Below are positions 20,024 through 28,382 of a stretch of DNA of 64,000 nt, one piece after another. This DNA comes from Thermoplasma sp. Kam2015. Lineage in GTDB: Archaea > Thermoplasmatota > Thermoplasmata > Thermoplasmatales > Thermoplasmataceae. A program made the translations under genes and the position numbers. Below the pieces are notes generated by a model. That model made no database searches and had not been told where the DNA came from. It worked only from the letters and a program-made list of their open reading frames with translations. Each line of letters starts with the position of its first letter. Position 1 is the first letter of the stretch. The DNA lies in NCBI RefSeq assembly GCF_003205235.1, contig NZ_QJSM01000044.1, positions 16,170-80,169 of the forward strand, written 5' to 3'.

Positions 20024-21793
20024 ATGCATGTAGCCGTCCTTGATCGAGACAAATGCCATCCAAAAAAATGCCATCACGAGTGCCAGTATTACTGCCCACC
20101 CGTCCGCAATCATGTGATGGCCATTGATTTTCCTGATCCTGATGGCCAGCCGCTGATATCTGAAACTTTATGCATAGGGTGCGGTATCTGCATAAGACGA
20201 TGCCCATTCGGTGCAATAAAGATAGTTACGCTCCCGGACGAGCTCAACAAAGAAGTTCTTCACCGATACGGGGTAAACGGATTCAGGATATACTCCATCC
20301 CCACCATAACGCCAGGCAGGGTCTCGGCCATACTTGGCCAGAATGGCTTGGGAAAGACCACGACTCTCAACATACTCTCCGGAATCACGGTGCCGAACCT
20401 AGGATCGTATGACAGCCCGCCATCAAAGGAGGCTGTCATAAACAGATTTGCCAGAACAGAGATGGGTGCCTATTTCAGGGGCCTGTATGAACAGAACAAG
20501 AAGGCAGTGCTGAAGAACCAGTATGTTGATTATATTCCGAAAGTGGTGAAGGGCACAATAGGGGAGATCCTGAAGAAAAATGACGAAACCGGAAGATACA
20601 GCGATATAGTGACCCAGCTTAATCTGGAAAATTCAGTCAACAAGAGCGTGACCGAATGTTCCGGAGGAGAGCTGCAGAGGCTGGCCATAGGTACAGTTCT
20701 TGAGAAGGATGCAGACATCTATCTGTTTGACGAGATGACCTCCTATCTGGATATAAATGAGAGGTTGAATGCATCCAGGATCGTTCAGGATCTTGCCAGG
20801 AAAAAGACCGTCATAGTGGTGGAGCACGATCTGGCCATACTCGACTGGCTCGCGGATTCCGTGAACATAGTTTACGGCGATCCAGGCGTTTACGGCATCT
20901 TCTCAGAGCCGCTCTCCACAAACAGGGCAATAAATGCATACCTATCCGGTTTCCTCAGGGAAGAGAACGTACGCATACGGAGCTATCCCATAGAGTTTGA
21001 GGAGAAGACGTCAAGGCGTGATAAATTCACCCAGGATCTCATTTCTTGGACGGATCTCAAAAAAACGCTGGGAGACTTCACGCTCGATGTTTCTGCCGGA
21101 AAGATACATAAGAGCGAGATCGTGGGAATTCTTGGAAAAAACGCGCTGGGAAAGAGCACATTCATAATGATGCTTGCTGGCGTAATGACACCGGATTCAG
21201 GAACCATATCCCAGAACCTGAGGGTGTCATACAAGCCGCAGTACATAACCACATCATTTGACGGATCCGTCTCCGATCTGATAAGAACTTCACTCGGAGA
21301 GAGGTCCGAAGATTCCTTCGTCAAGAATGAGATATTCCATCCGCTGAGCATAGAGGATCTGATGGAGAATCCCGTCAGCGGGCTATCAGGTGGAGAGCTT
21401 CAGAGGCTGTCCATAGCGCTGACCCTTGCAAGGGATGCGGATATATATCTGATAGACGAGCCATCCGCGCATCTGGATTCTTCCTTTAGGATGGTTGTCG
21501 CCAAGGTGATAAGGAGGGTAATGGAGAACACCAAGAAGACCGCAATGGTCGTTGACCATGACATATATCTGATTGATCTCATATCGGACAGTCTGATCGT
21601 CTTCTCTGGCGTACCAGGATCGCATGGTCAATCGGAAGGACCCATGGACATGCGCGATGGCATGAACAGATTTCTCAAGATCGTGGGCGTGACCTTCAGG
21701 AGGGATCAGAACTCAAGAAGGCCAAGGATAAACAAGGAGAACAGCAGCCTTGACAGGATGCAGAAGGAGCAGAACAACTATTATTATTCGTGA
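20024..21793 (+). CDS. ABCE1/Rli1 ribosome-recycling ATPase
   Basis: ABCE1 splits ribosomes after termination. The N-terminus has eight cysteines for two [4Fe-4S] clusters: KCHPKKCHHECQYYCP, then CIGCGICIRRCPFGAI. NBD1 has Walker A GQNGLGKTT, signature CSGGELQRL and Walker B IYLFDEMTSYLD; NBD2 has GKNALGKST, LSGGELQRLS and IYLIDEPSAHLD. The length of 589 is normal. NBD1 Walker B carries Met where most have Pro (DEM instead of DEP), a mild deviation. The C-terminal 25 residues are Asn/Gln/Tyr-rich. It sits 9 bases after the 149-residue gene and 3 bases before tgtA, forming an operon for tRNA modification and translation. Confidence 0.97.
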   Translation: MHVAVLDRDKCHPKKCHHECQYYCPPVRNHVMAIDFPDPDGQPLISETLCIGCGICIRRCPFGAIKIVTLPDELNKEVLHRYGVNGFRIYSIPTITPGRVSAILGQNGLGKTTTLNILSGITVPNLGSYDSPPSKEAVINRFARTEMGAYFRGLYEQNKKAVLKNQYVDYIPKVVKGTIGEILKKNDETGRYSDIVTQLNLENSVNKSVTECSGGELQRLAIGTVLEKDADIYLFDEMTSYLDINERLNASRIVQDLARKKTVIVVEHDLAILDWLADSVNIVYGDPGVYGIFSEPLSTNRAINAYLSGFLREENVRIRSYPIEFEEKTSRRDKFTQDLISWTDLKKTLGDFTLDVSAGKIHKSEIVGILGKNALGKSTFIMMLAGVMTPDSGTISQNLRVSYKPQYITTSFDGSVSDLIRTSLGERSEDSFVKNEIFHPLSIEDLMENPVSGLSGGELQRLSIALTLARDADIYLIDEPSAHLDSSFRMVVAKVIRRVMENTKKTAMVVDHDIYLIDLISDSLIVFSGVPGSHGQSEGPMDMRDGMNRFLKIVGVTFRRDQNSRRPRINKENSSLDRMQKEQNNYYYS

Positions 21794-21796
21794 GCT

Positions 21797-23695
21797 ATGG
21801 AGATAAAGGAAAGGGACGGCCTTGCAAGGATAGCAAAATTCGAGACGCCGCATGGTACCATCGAGACACCCACGGTGCTGCCGGTCATAAACCCAAACAT
21901 AATGGATATAACGCCGGAGGAGATGAAGCCGCTTGGCCTGCAGGGCATAATAACGAACAGCTACATAATACTCAGGACGCCGCAGCTCAGGGAACGGGCG
22001 CTGAAGGATGGGCTTCACGCTCTGATCGGATATGACGGGCCAATAATGACGGATTCCGGTACGTTCCAGAGCTACGTTTACGGTTCCATAGAGTTCAACA
22101 ACAGGGAGGTTGTGGAGTTCCAGAAGAGGATAGGAAGCGACATATCCACCATACTGGATGTTTTTACCACGCCCGGAACGCCAAGATCCCAGGCTGAGAA
22201 AGCCGTAATAGAGACGTATAACCGCATGCTTGAGGTAAACGATGAGGACGGCATCATTGCTGGTCCTGTGCAGGGCGGAGTCTATTCCGATCTCAGGAGG
22301 AGATCCGCTGAGCTGATGAATTCAACAAGAGCAATGTACCATCCTATCGGTGGTGTTGTACCGCTTCTGGAAACGTACGATTATTCCACGCTCGTCGATA
22401 TAATAATAAATTCAAAGATCAACCTGAGCTTCAACAAGCCGGTGCATCTCTTCGGCGGCGGCCATCCCATGTTCTTCGCCTTTGCAGTATATCTTGGAGT
22501 AGATCTTTTCGACTCAGCCTCCTATGTGAAGTACGCGAAGGATGACCGCCTCATATATCCGGACGGTACGAGGGATCTTGCCCGCATAACTGAACTGCCC
22601 CAGTGGAGCCCGCTTTACGGCAGATACACCCTGAAGGAGCTGAGGGATCTTGAAAAGGAAAAACGCAGCATAGAGATAGCCAGACATAATCTCAAGGCCA
22701 TATTCATGGAGATCGCGGAGATAAAGGAAAGGATATATGAAGAGGGCCTTGCACAGTATGTGGCGCAGAAGGCCAGATCCCATCCAAGCCTCCTGAAGGC
22801 CTACTGGAGGATGATGTCCTATTCAAATATATTGGAGAGATACGAGGATCTCTCAAAGAAAACCGCCTATTTCTTCTATGATTCCTTCTCAACGAAGAAT
22901 CCATATGTTTCAAGGATAAGTAAATTCACGGATCAGTACCTGTCGTCCAGCAGGAAGGACACATATGTTTTCACGGGCAAGGCCTGGAATCCAGGCTACA
23001 CCAATACAGATTTCGTCAGGAACGTGTACCAGAAGATCGACTGCAATGCCCTCATCTCATGGTCTGGCACCTTTGTTCCTGCTGAGCTTGAAAATACATA
23101 TCCGGTGGAACAGACAGTAAGCTCTGGCTTTGAACCTGATCCTGATTTCTCTGCGGTTAAGGATATCATCTCTCCATTCAGGGTTGATGTTTACAAGGGA
23201 GAAAAGTTCGAAGGCGATCAGATCAGAAACTTCAATCTGAACAAGATAAGGGTCATAGCGGATTATCAGTTCGGTATGGGTACGGGAAAGATGATCTTCA
23301 GGGATGACGTGAAGATTAACGTGTCGAAGACCGGCAGGATAAGGGGCATACTCTCAAGGGACGGTAGGCTGATAGCCACGCTGAGAAACGATGGCTTCTT
23401 CACGCTGACCTATTACGGTGGATATCTGCTTCATTCATCGCTCAAGCCACCCAGACTCAGGGTGGTGGTCTCAAATGAGAGCGCAGAGTACAATGCAAAG
23501 GGATACAGCGTATTCTTCAAATTCATAAAGGACACAGACGAAACCATAATAGCGAAGAACGACGTCCTTGTGGTGGATGAGGATGGAAACCTTGCCGCTG
23601 TGGGAAAGGCGATGGTGTCAGGCAGGGAGTTGAGGGAGTACGGAGAGGGCATAGCCGTGAGGGTGCATGAGGGAAGGGATCAGTCCGAGAAATAG
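21797..23695 (+). CDS. tgtA: Archaeosine tRNA-guanine transglycosylase (zinc ligands replaced)
   Basis: ArcTGT swaps guanine-15 of tRNA for preQ0, the first step to archaeosine. The 632-residue length fits an N-terminal TIM-barrel plus C-terminal C1-C2-PUA domains. The general acid/base is Asp86 in MTDSGTFQSY, and the nucleophile region FGGGHPMFFAF followed by LFDSASYVKYAKDDRL is present. At the zinc site, where the family has P-C-x-C-x-x-C followed later by His, this protein reads PQWSPLY (268-274); only His297 remains. The PUA domain ends near residue 620. The gene starts three bases after ABCE1 and its end overlaps the convergent transporter by 16 bases. Confidence 0.93.
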   Translation: MEIKERDGLARIAKFETPHGTIETPTVLPVINPNIMDITPEEMKPLGLQGIITNSYIILRTPQLRERALKDGLHALIGYDGPIMTDSGTFQSYVYGSIEFNNREVVEFQKRIGSDISTILDVFTTPGTPRSQAEKAVIETYNRMLEVNDEDGIIAGPVQGGVYSDLRRRSAELMNSTRAMYHPIGGVVPLLETYDYSTLVDIIINSKINLSFNKPVHLFGGGHPMFFAFAVYLGVDLFDSASYVKYAKDDRLIYPDGTRDLARITELPQWSPLYGRYTLKELRDLEKEKRSIEIARHNLKAIFMEIAEIKERIYEEGLAQYVAQKARSHPSLLKAYWRMMSYSNILERYEDLSKKTAYFFYDSFSTKNPYVSRISKFTDQYLSSSRKDTYVFTGKAWNPGYTNTDFVRNVYQKIDCNALISWSGTFVPAELENTYPVEQTVSSGFEPDPDFSAVKDIISPFRVDVYKGEKFEGDQIRNFNLNKIRVIADYQFGMGTGKMIFRDDVKINVSKTGRIRGILSRDGRLIATLRNDGFFTLTYYGGYLLHSSLKPPRLRVVVSNESAEYNAKGYSVFFKFIKDTDETIIAKNDVLVVDEDGNLAAVGKAMVSGRELREYGEGIAVRVHEGRDQSEK

Positions 23696-24537
23696 GATAT
23701 GACGCCGATCGAGGCTATCATTATGCATATCCCAAGGACTTCAACAGGCCCAACGGGCTCATTGAAGAGGAATATGGAGGTTATATCTGCGAATATTGGC
23801 TCTCCTATGAGTATGACGCCAACCTTTGTCACGTTCATCCTGGAGAGCGCCGATACGTATATGTAGGTGGCGAGGAAGGTGGCGAATATGGCCGTGAATA
23901 CCACAACGAACAGCGCATAATAGGAAAAGACAAGCGGATACATATCTGTGCGCATGAAAGCAAGCGATAGTACCGCGACCACGACTATCTGCAGGAATGA
24001 GAATGTTAGCGGATCCACATCTGAAGCGTATTTTGAGACGTAGACAAGCTGCATGGCATAAAATATGGCGGCGATGAAAGTGAGTATGTCGCCCGCCTCT
24101 ATTGCCAGATTGTGCAGCCCGCTGTAGGACATGAGTACAAGGCCGATGAATGCAAAGACAGACGAGTATATTTCAATGCGCATGACACGTTTTCTCAGGT
24201 AGATGTAGGATATCAGAGGCACAAATACCACGTATATGCCAGTTATTGTACCGGATAGAGCAGGCTCAGTGTACATGAGCCCTACAGTCTGAAGATAATA
24301 CGCTATGAATAGGAAGATGCCTGCTATCACGCCGTATCTTATCGTATCTCTGTTAGATTCCTTCAGCTTCCTGTAAACAAAGGGCAGAAATATGAGGGAT
24401 GCAATGACAAAGCGTATGGCAAGGAAGGAGACAGGCGAAAGGTATACGAAGACATCCTTGATCATGGGGAACGTTACGCCCCAGATGAAAGTCACGAATA
24501 TGAGCAGAGCCAGATAAATTATCTCTTTACGTTCCAT
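23680..24537 (-). CDS. EamA/DMT-superfamily transporter
   Basis: This is a 10-helix inner-membrane protein built from two repeated five-helix EamA units: residues about 1-135 (FIWGVTFPMIKDV) and 145-285 (with the family pattern ending VGVILIGEPIFADITSIFLFNEPVG). The length of 285 is typical. The substrate is unknown; members export amino acids, nucleobases or sugars. It begins three bases after the stop of the upstream flavoprotein gene, so both are transcribed together. Its stop overlaps that of tgtA in a tail-to-tail arrangement. Confidence 0.85.
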   Translation of the reverse strand: MERKEIIYLALLIFVTFIWGVTFPMIKDVFVYLSPVSFLAIRFVIASLIFLPFVYRKLKESNRDTIRYGVIAGIFLFIAYYLQTVGLMYTEPALSGTITGIYVVFVPLISYIYLRKRVMRIEIYSSVFAFIGLVLMSYSGLHNLAIEAGDILTFIAAIFYAMQLVYVSKYASDVDPLTFSFLQIVVVAVLSLAFMRTDMYPLVFSYYALFVVVFTAIFATFLATYIYVSALSRMNVTKVGVILIGEPIFADITSIFLFNEPVGPVEVLGICIMIASIGVISYFSD

Positions 24538-24540
24538 GGT

Positions 24541-25668
24541 CTACTTCCACATGGAATACAGTATTCCGGGATTCCTGATGAGTACTTTAATTATTACAGT
24601 GGAAGGGTAATCTATATCGCCGCTTCTGTTTATGACGTCTATTATCTTCTCGCTTGATATCATGTTGTATATCCTGTCAAAGGATCTATCGCTGATCCTT
24701 GAGTATATGCTCTGCACGATAGCATCCTTCTTCAGCTCCTTCCCTATGGTCGATCTTATCTCCCTGTCGTATTTCCTGAGGATCTTTTCTGGTCTGTCGT
24801 CCTCTAGAGCCTCTGATATATATTTCGAGGCAACATCAGATGAGAATATTCCAGTGTATATTCCGCCGCCGGATAGAGGTTTAACGATTCCTCCTGCGTC
24901 CCCCACAAGAACGGTTCTGCGTGTGTTCAGGAATTCCGCCATCCTTATGGGTATACCGGCCCCGGTTATTGCCAGAACCCTGTTTTCTCCAAATCTGACT
25001 GACAGATTATCCATATACTGGCGAGCGGAGGATCTGTAGCTTCCCGTTCCGACCCTGATGATATCGCCACCAGGGACGGCCCATCCGAAAAATCCATGCG
25101 TGTATTTCGATCCGAGATACACGTTTACCGAATCTTCGTCTTCGATCCTAGAGGCCATATCATACTGGAGCGTGGAAACGACATGCTTCTGCCTCAAGCC
25201 GTAGACATCGCGCCTTACGATGCTGTTGATGCCGTCCGCACCGACAGCAATTCTCGCATCTTCCTCCTTCAGGTTTCCGTTTTCTCTGAATCTTACGGTG
25301 ACATGATCGTCATGTTCCTTCACCGAGATCGCACGCGCATTGATCCTTATATTTGAACCTGACCCTATGGCCATGGCTGCAACATCCTTGTCAAAGGAGT
25401 CCCTGAACAGCACTATGGTGCGATCTTCCTTCTCTATATGCAGGCTCTTTCCGCTGGGGAAGAAAATGTTTGCGCCCCTGACCGTTCCGGCTATGCTCTT
25501 CGTTCTAACATACTGAAGGACGCGCTGCGAGACAAGCCCGGTGCATTCCACAGGCTTCCCTACCTCTCTATGCTCTTCAAGAAGATCGACGCTGAAGCCT
25601 GCCTTTGCCAGCCTATGCGCCGCAAAGGAACCTGAGGGGCCCGCCCCTATTACGATTACGTCCTTCAC
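24541..25668 (-). CDS. Geranylgeranyl-reductase family flavoprotein
   Basis: FAD-dependent reductases of this family saturate the isoprenoid chains of archaeal lipids. The 375-residue protein has an N-terminal dinucleotide-binding fold (VIVIGAGPSGSFAAHRLAKA), EHREVGKPVECTGLVS with the conserved cysteine region, the mid GADGINSIVRR, and the second FAD motif LVGDAGGIVKPLSGGGIYTG. These match the geranylgeranyl reductase layout. It is slightly shorter than known lipid reductases and may act on a quinone or another isoprenoid, so the substrate is inferred. The start is GTG (25668). It leads an operon with the EamA transporter. Confidence 0.85.
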   Translation of the reverse strand: MKDVIVIGAGPSGSFAAHRLAKAGFSVDLLEEHREVGKPVECTGLVSQRVLQYVRTKSIAGTVRGANIFFPSGKSLHIEKEDRTIVLFRDSFDKDVAAMAIGSGSNIRINARAISVKEHDDHVTVRFRENGNLKEEDARIAVGADGINSIVRRDVYGLRQKHVVSTLQYDMASRIEDEDSVNVYLGSKYTHGFFGWAVPGGDIIRVGTGSYRSSARQYMDNLSVRFGENRVLAITGAGIPIRMAEFLNTRRTVLVGDAGGIVKPLSGGGIYTGIFSSDVASKYISEALEDDRPEKILRKYDREIRSTIGKELKKDAIVQSIYSRISDRSFDRIYNMISSEKIIDVINRSGDIDYPSTVIIKVLIRNPGILYSMWK

Positions 25669-25856
25669 TCTTTCTCATTTCTGCCTTCCTAATAAGTTTT
25701 ATACATGGAACTGAGACTTCACATAAGCACGATTAGCCTGCTATGGGAGGTTACGGATCCGTGCTTTGAAGTTACGAAAATAATAAAATTAATACATAAA
25801 AAAGAGATAACACCATAGCTCATGGTATCTGGAACGATACCCGCGGGTGTTGTATT

Positions 25857-26009
25857 ATGGGACTCAGCAAAAGGGATCTTAACAGAAAGAAGAAGAGCCT
25901 TGAAATGAAACTCCAGGAACTTGAAGAGAAGGCAAAGAAGAATCCGATGAACAAACAGTTACAGGAAGAAATAGCGGATCTGAAGAAAAAAATAGAAAAG
26001 GCTGGATAG
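25857..26009 (+). CDS. Small highly charged 50-residue protein, function unknown
   Basis: A short frame from ATG 25857 to TAG 26007-26009 encodes MGLSKRDLNRKKKSLEMKLQ and continues as alternating acidic and basic heptads, predicting one amphipathic helix. About 70% of the residues are charged or Gln/Asn, and the codons follow the local usage. It ends 22 bases before the convergent PadR gene. There is no obvious ribosome site, and the A/T-rich stretch at 25780-25815 may hold its promoter. It is likely a real small gene because the frame fills the gap between the flavoprotein and PadR genes with protein-like composition, but no family is recognised. Confidence 0.5.
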   Translation: MGLSKRDLNRKKKSLEMKLQELEEKAKKNPMNKQLQEEIADLKKKIEKAG

Positions 26010-26031
26010 ATAAAGCTAAATTTATTTTATT

Positions 26032-26499
26032 TTACCAGCCCAGGATCGACTCTATGTCGTTCTTCAATTTTTTAAGCTTTTCCATATACGCCGATGAGGA
26101 TCGTACCTGTTCACGGTTGTCCTTGAGATAATTGATATAATCGCTGACACGATCTATCGCGTCGCCAATGCTGGATGTCTCCAGATCCCTGCCGTAGAAA
26201 GGGCCTGCTCCGAGCATTTCAAGCATCTCTCTGCCCTTTTCCTGCAGCGAATAGTACTTCTTGTTGTCCCTCTCGGTGCTCCTTATGTATCCCTCGTCTT
26301 CCATGTCCCTCAGCAGCGGATAGACTGCGCCTGGAGACGGCCTCCACCTGCCCATAGACATATTCTCCATAGTTGCCATTATATCTGCTCCGGTCTTCTC
26401 TCCATCAGCCAGTATTCTCAGTATCCAGTATCGGATGCCAACGAAACCCCTTGAATGGTATACATGGTGGCCCCATGGCCCTCTCATTCCTCCAAACAT
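26032..26499 (-). CDS. PadR-family transcriptional regulator
   Basis: The 155-residue protein has the PadR winged helix: RYWILRILADGEKTGADIMATMENM, then WRPSPGAVYPLLRDMEDEGYI and the wing RDNKKYYSLQEKGREML. A C-terminal helical dimerisation segment (residues about 100-155) makes it an s2-type PadR. The N-terminal 15 residues are rich in Gly and His. The promoter carries three copies of a 10-base direct repeat that overlaps the TATA box, so self-repression is likely. No efflux pump is adjacent on the same strand; the EamA transporter is 1.5 kb away, so the regulated target is not evident. Confidence 0.9.
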   Translation of the reverse strand: MFGGMRGPWGHHVYHSRGFVGIRYWILRILADGEKTGADIMATMENMSMGRWRPSPGAVYPLLRDMEDEGYIRSTERDNKKYYSLQEKGREMLEMLGAGPFYGRDLETSSIGDAIDRVSDYINYLKDNREQVRSSSAYMEKLKKLKNDIESILGW

Positions 26500-26520
26500 G
26501 CTCTCTCACCTCATATCGAT

Positions 26521-26557
26521 ATTCAGATATCGATAATCAGATATTCTATTCAGATAT
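26521..26557 (-). promoter_or_regulatory. Triple-repeat operator in the padR promoter
   Basis: In the sense of the PadR gene the sequence ATATCTGA[A/T]T occurs three times, complement of 26548-26557, 26535-26544 and 26521-26530. The spacings are 13 and 14 bases. The first copy overlaps the TATA box (tttaaatat). A further ATCGATAT follows toward the gene. The placement fits a repressor blocking TBP and RNA polymerase. Confidence 0.6.
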
Positions 26558-26658
26558 TTAAACATTGCTAAAATGATGCTGGTTGAGCGATTATCAGCAT
26601 CTGCCGTATATTCAGAATCTGGATACGACCTTACGTATTGTCAATTCTCCGATCTAAA

Positions 26659-26667
26659 AATATAAAT
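26659..26667 (+). promoter_or_regulatory. TATA box of glnA
   Basis: The run aatataaat is centred about 27 bases before the ATG at 26689, indicating a leaderless or nearly leaderless transcript. Confidence 0.5.
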
Positions 26668-26688
26668 CATGCATGTTCATAGGCTGCT

Positions 26689-28026
26689 ATGCCAGAGGAT
26701 CTTGTTTCTAAAACGCTTAAAAGGATAGAGGAGGATCGTGTTGAGTTTCTGCAGATGCAGTTCACGGACATAGTGGGAAATGTTAAGAGCCTCACCGTTC
26801 CGAAGAACAGGTTCGAGAACGCCCTCACGGAGGGTGTTGTGTTTGACGGAAGCTCCGTCGCAGGATATGCGCAGATCGAAGAGAGCGATATGCGTGCACT
26901 GCCCAACCTTGAGAGCTACACGCTTCTTCCTGATGAATTTGGAAAGAACAAGATAGCGAGATTCGTATGCAGCGTCTATTCCCCAGATGGAACAAGATTT
27001 CCAGGAGATCCAAGGTATGTCCTTGAACGCATCATCGATCAGGTGCATAAGGAAGGCAACGAGTTCTTCGTGGGCCCTGAGTTTGAGTTCTTCCTGTTCA
27101 AAAGGGACGCCAGCGGAAACCCAACAACCGAGCCAAGCGACTATGGCGGATACTTCGACAACACGCCGCTCGACTCAGCCAGCGATATAAGGCAGCAGAT
27201 AATGAAGGAACTCTACGATCTTGGTTATCAACCAGAGGCCGCACACCACGAGGTTGCCTACGGTCAGCAGGAAGTTGATCTTAGATATGCGCCGGCACTT
27301 AAGATGGCAGACAGGATAGTCATGCTAAAGAGCATCATAAAGAACATAGCTGAGAGGAACGGCCTCTACGCCTCATTCATGCCGAAGCCGATAAACGGCG
27401 TTAACGGTTCCGGCATGCACATTCACCAGAGCATAATGAGCGTTGATGAAAAGGTGAACAGGTTCTACGATAAAAATGCGAAGTACGGGCTTAGCGAATA
27501 TGCTATGCATTATCTGGGTGGCATTCTCAAGTACGTGAACGAGGCTTCTGCGATCCTTGCGTCCACTGTTAACTCTTACAAGAGGCTCATACCAGGCTAT
27601 GAAGCACCCGTTTACATATCATGGGCAAACAAGAACAGATCGGCGCTGGTTAGGATTCCGGCTGGCGAGGGGGTCAGAAAGAGGATGGAATTGAGATGCC
27701 CTGATCCGGCTGGAAACCCATACCTGCAGTTTGCAGTCGTTTTAGGAATGGGGCTTGAAGGAATAAAACAGAAAATAGAACCTCCTGAGCCCGTTGAAAA
27801 GGACATATTCCATATGACGCCGGAGGAAAGGCTATCGGAAGGAATCATGTCCATGCCCGAGAGCCTGGGTGAAGCGCTACACCATCTCAGAGGAAGCAAG
27901 CTTATGAGATCCGTCCTCGGAGACCATGTGTACGAGAACTTCATAACTGTAAAGCAGAGGGAATGGGATCAATTCAGATCCTACGTAGGCGAGTGGGAGA
28001 TAAAGAGGTATCTGCCAACGCTCTGA
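26689..28026 (+). CDS. glnA: Glutamine synthetase, type I
   Basis: Glutamine synthetase forms glutamine from glutamate, ammonia and ATP; it is a cytoplasmic dodecamer. The 445-residue protein has FDGSSVAGY and the metal-binding FVGPEFEFFLF, the ammonia/ATP segment NGSGMHIHQSI, the conserved IPGYEAPVYISWANKNRSALVRIP, and RMELRCPDPAGNPYLQFA. The length places it in the GSI-alpha type, which lacks the 25-residue insertion. No adenylylation-site motif is evident, as usual in that type. No GlnK gene is adjacent. A TATA box lies 27 bases upstream. Confidence 0.96.
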   Translation: MPEDLVSKTLKRIEEDRVEFLQMQFTDIVGNVKSLTVPKNRFENALTEGVVFDGSSVAGYAQIEESDMRALPNLESYTLLPDEFGKNKIARFVCSVYSPDGTRFPGDPRYVLERIIDQVHKEGNEFFVGPEFEFFLFKRDASGNPTTEPSDYGGYFDNTPLDSASDIRQQIMKELYDLGYQPEAAHHEVAYGQQEVDLRYAPALKMADRIVMLKSIIKNIAERNGLYASFMPKPINGVNGSGMHIHQSIMSVDEKVNRFYDKNAKYGLSEYAMHYLGGILKYVNEASAILASTVNSYKRLIPGYEAPVYISWANKNRSALVRIPAGEGVRKRMELRCPDPAGNPYLQFAVVLGMGLEGIKQKIEPPEPVEKDIFHMTPEERLSEGIMSMPESLGEALHHLRGSKLMRSVLGDHVYENFITVKQREWDQFRSYVGEWEIKRYLPTL

Positions 28027-28089
28027 TCTTTCCACTCCCACTTTTTTCAGCAGAATTTTCTTAAACTGCAGATCTCGGATCTATCATAA

Positions 28090-28215
28090 GATAGCATTCG
28101 CCTCCCCGATGAAGCGATGCCGCCCGCTGTGATGAAGGATGCACATATGATAAAGCTGGGATGCCTCAATTCCTCTTAGTGAGGTGCGTCTATTGCCTAG
28201 ATGCACTCTTTTTCA
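28090..28215 (+). ncRNA. Candidate structured RNA between glnA and rfcS
   Basis: The 355-base gap 28027-28382 holds a GC-richer block with two short hairpins: cctca/tgagg near 28160-28180, and gtgcgtcta/tagatgcac near 28184-28206, the latter followed by tcttttt, which resembles an RNA 3' end. It also contains two GATGAAG(C)GATGC-like copies. It does not match a known RNA that I recognise. The rest of the gap has the rfcS promoter and nothing else I can support. Confidence 0.25.
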
Positions 28216-28233
28216 CAACTGGAAAAATTGATA

Positions 28234-28246
28234 AAGATATATAACA
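28234..28246 (+). promoter_or_regulatory. Candidate promoter of rfcS
   Basis: A TATA-like aaagatatataac lies 137-149 bases before the rfcS start. Transcription would begin near 28268 and leave a leader of about 115 bases containing a 28-codon frame (28281-28367). Confidence 0.4.
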
Positions 28247-28382
28247 TAAGCTCTTCACCGGTCTGATCGCCGCATAGATAATGCCGTTTCAGACAGGTGA
28301 TCTCATCTGGCTGGCATATGGTGTTCCTTTACGAGACTGTGCCAGGTCTGGTATGAGAGAAGAATGAAACCCGGGTTGCATC

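Noticed and set aside
28105..28180. C/D box guide RNA from GATGAAG and GTGATGAAG motifs.
   Set aside because: The C-like boxes are present but no CTGA D boxes occur at proper spacing, so a C/D RNA cannot be supported.
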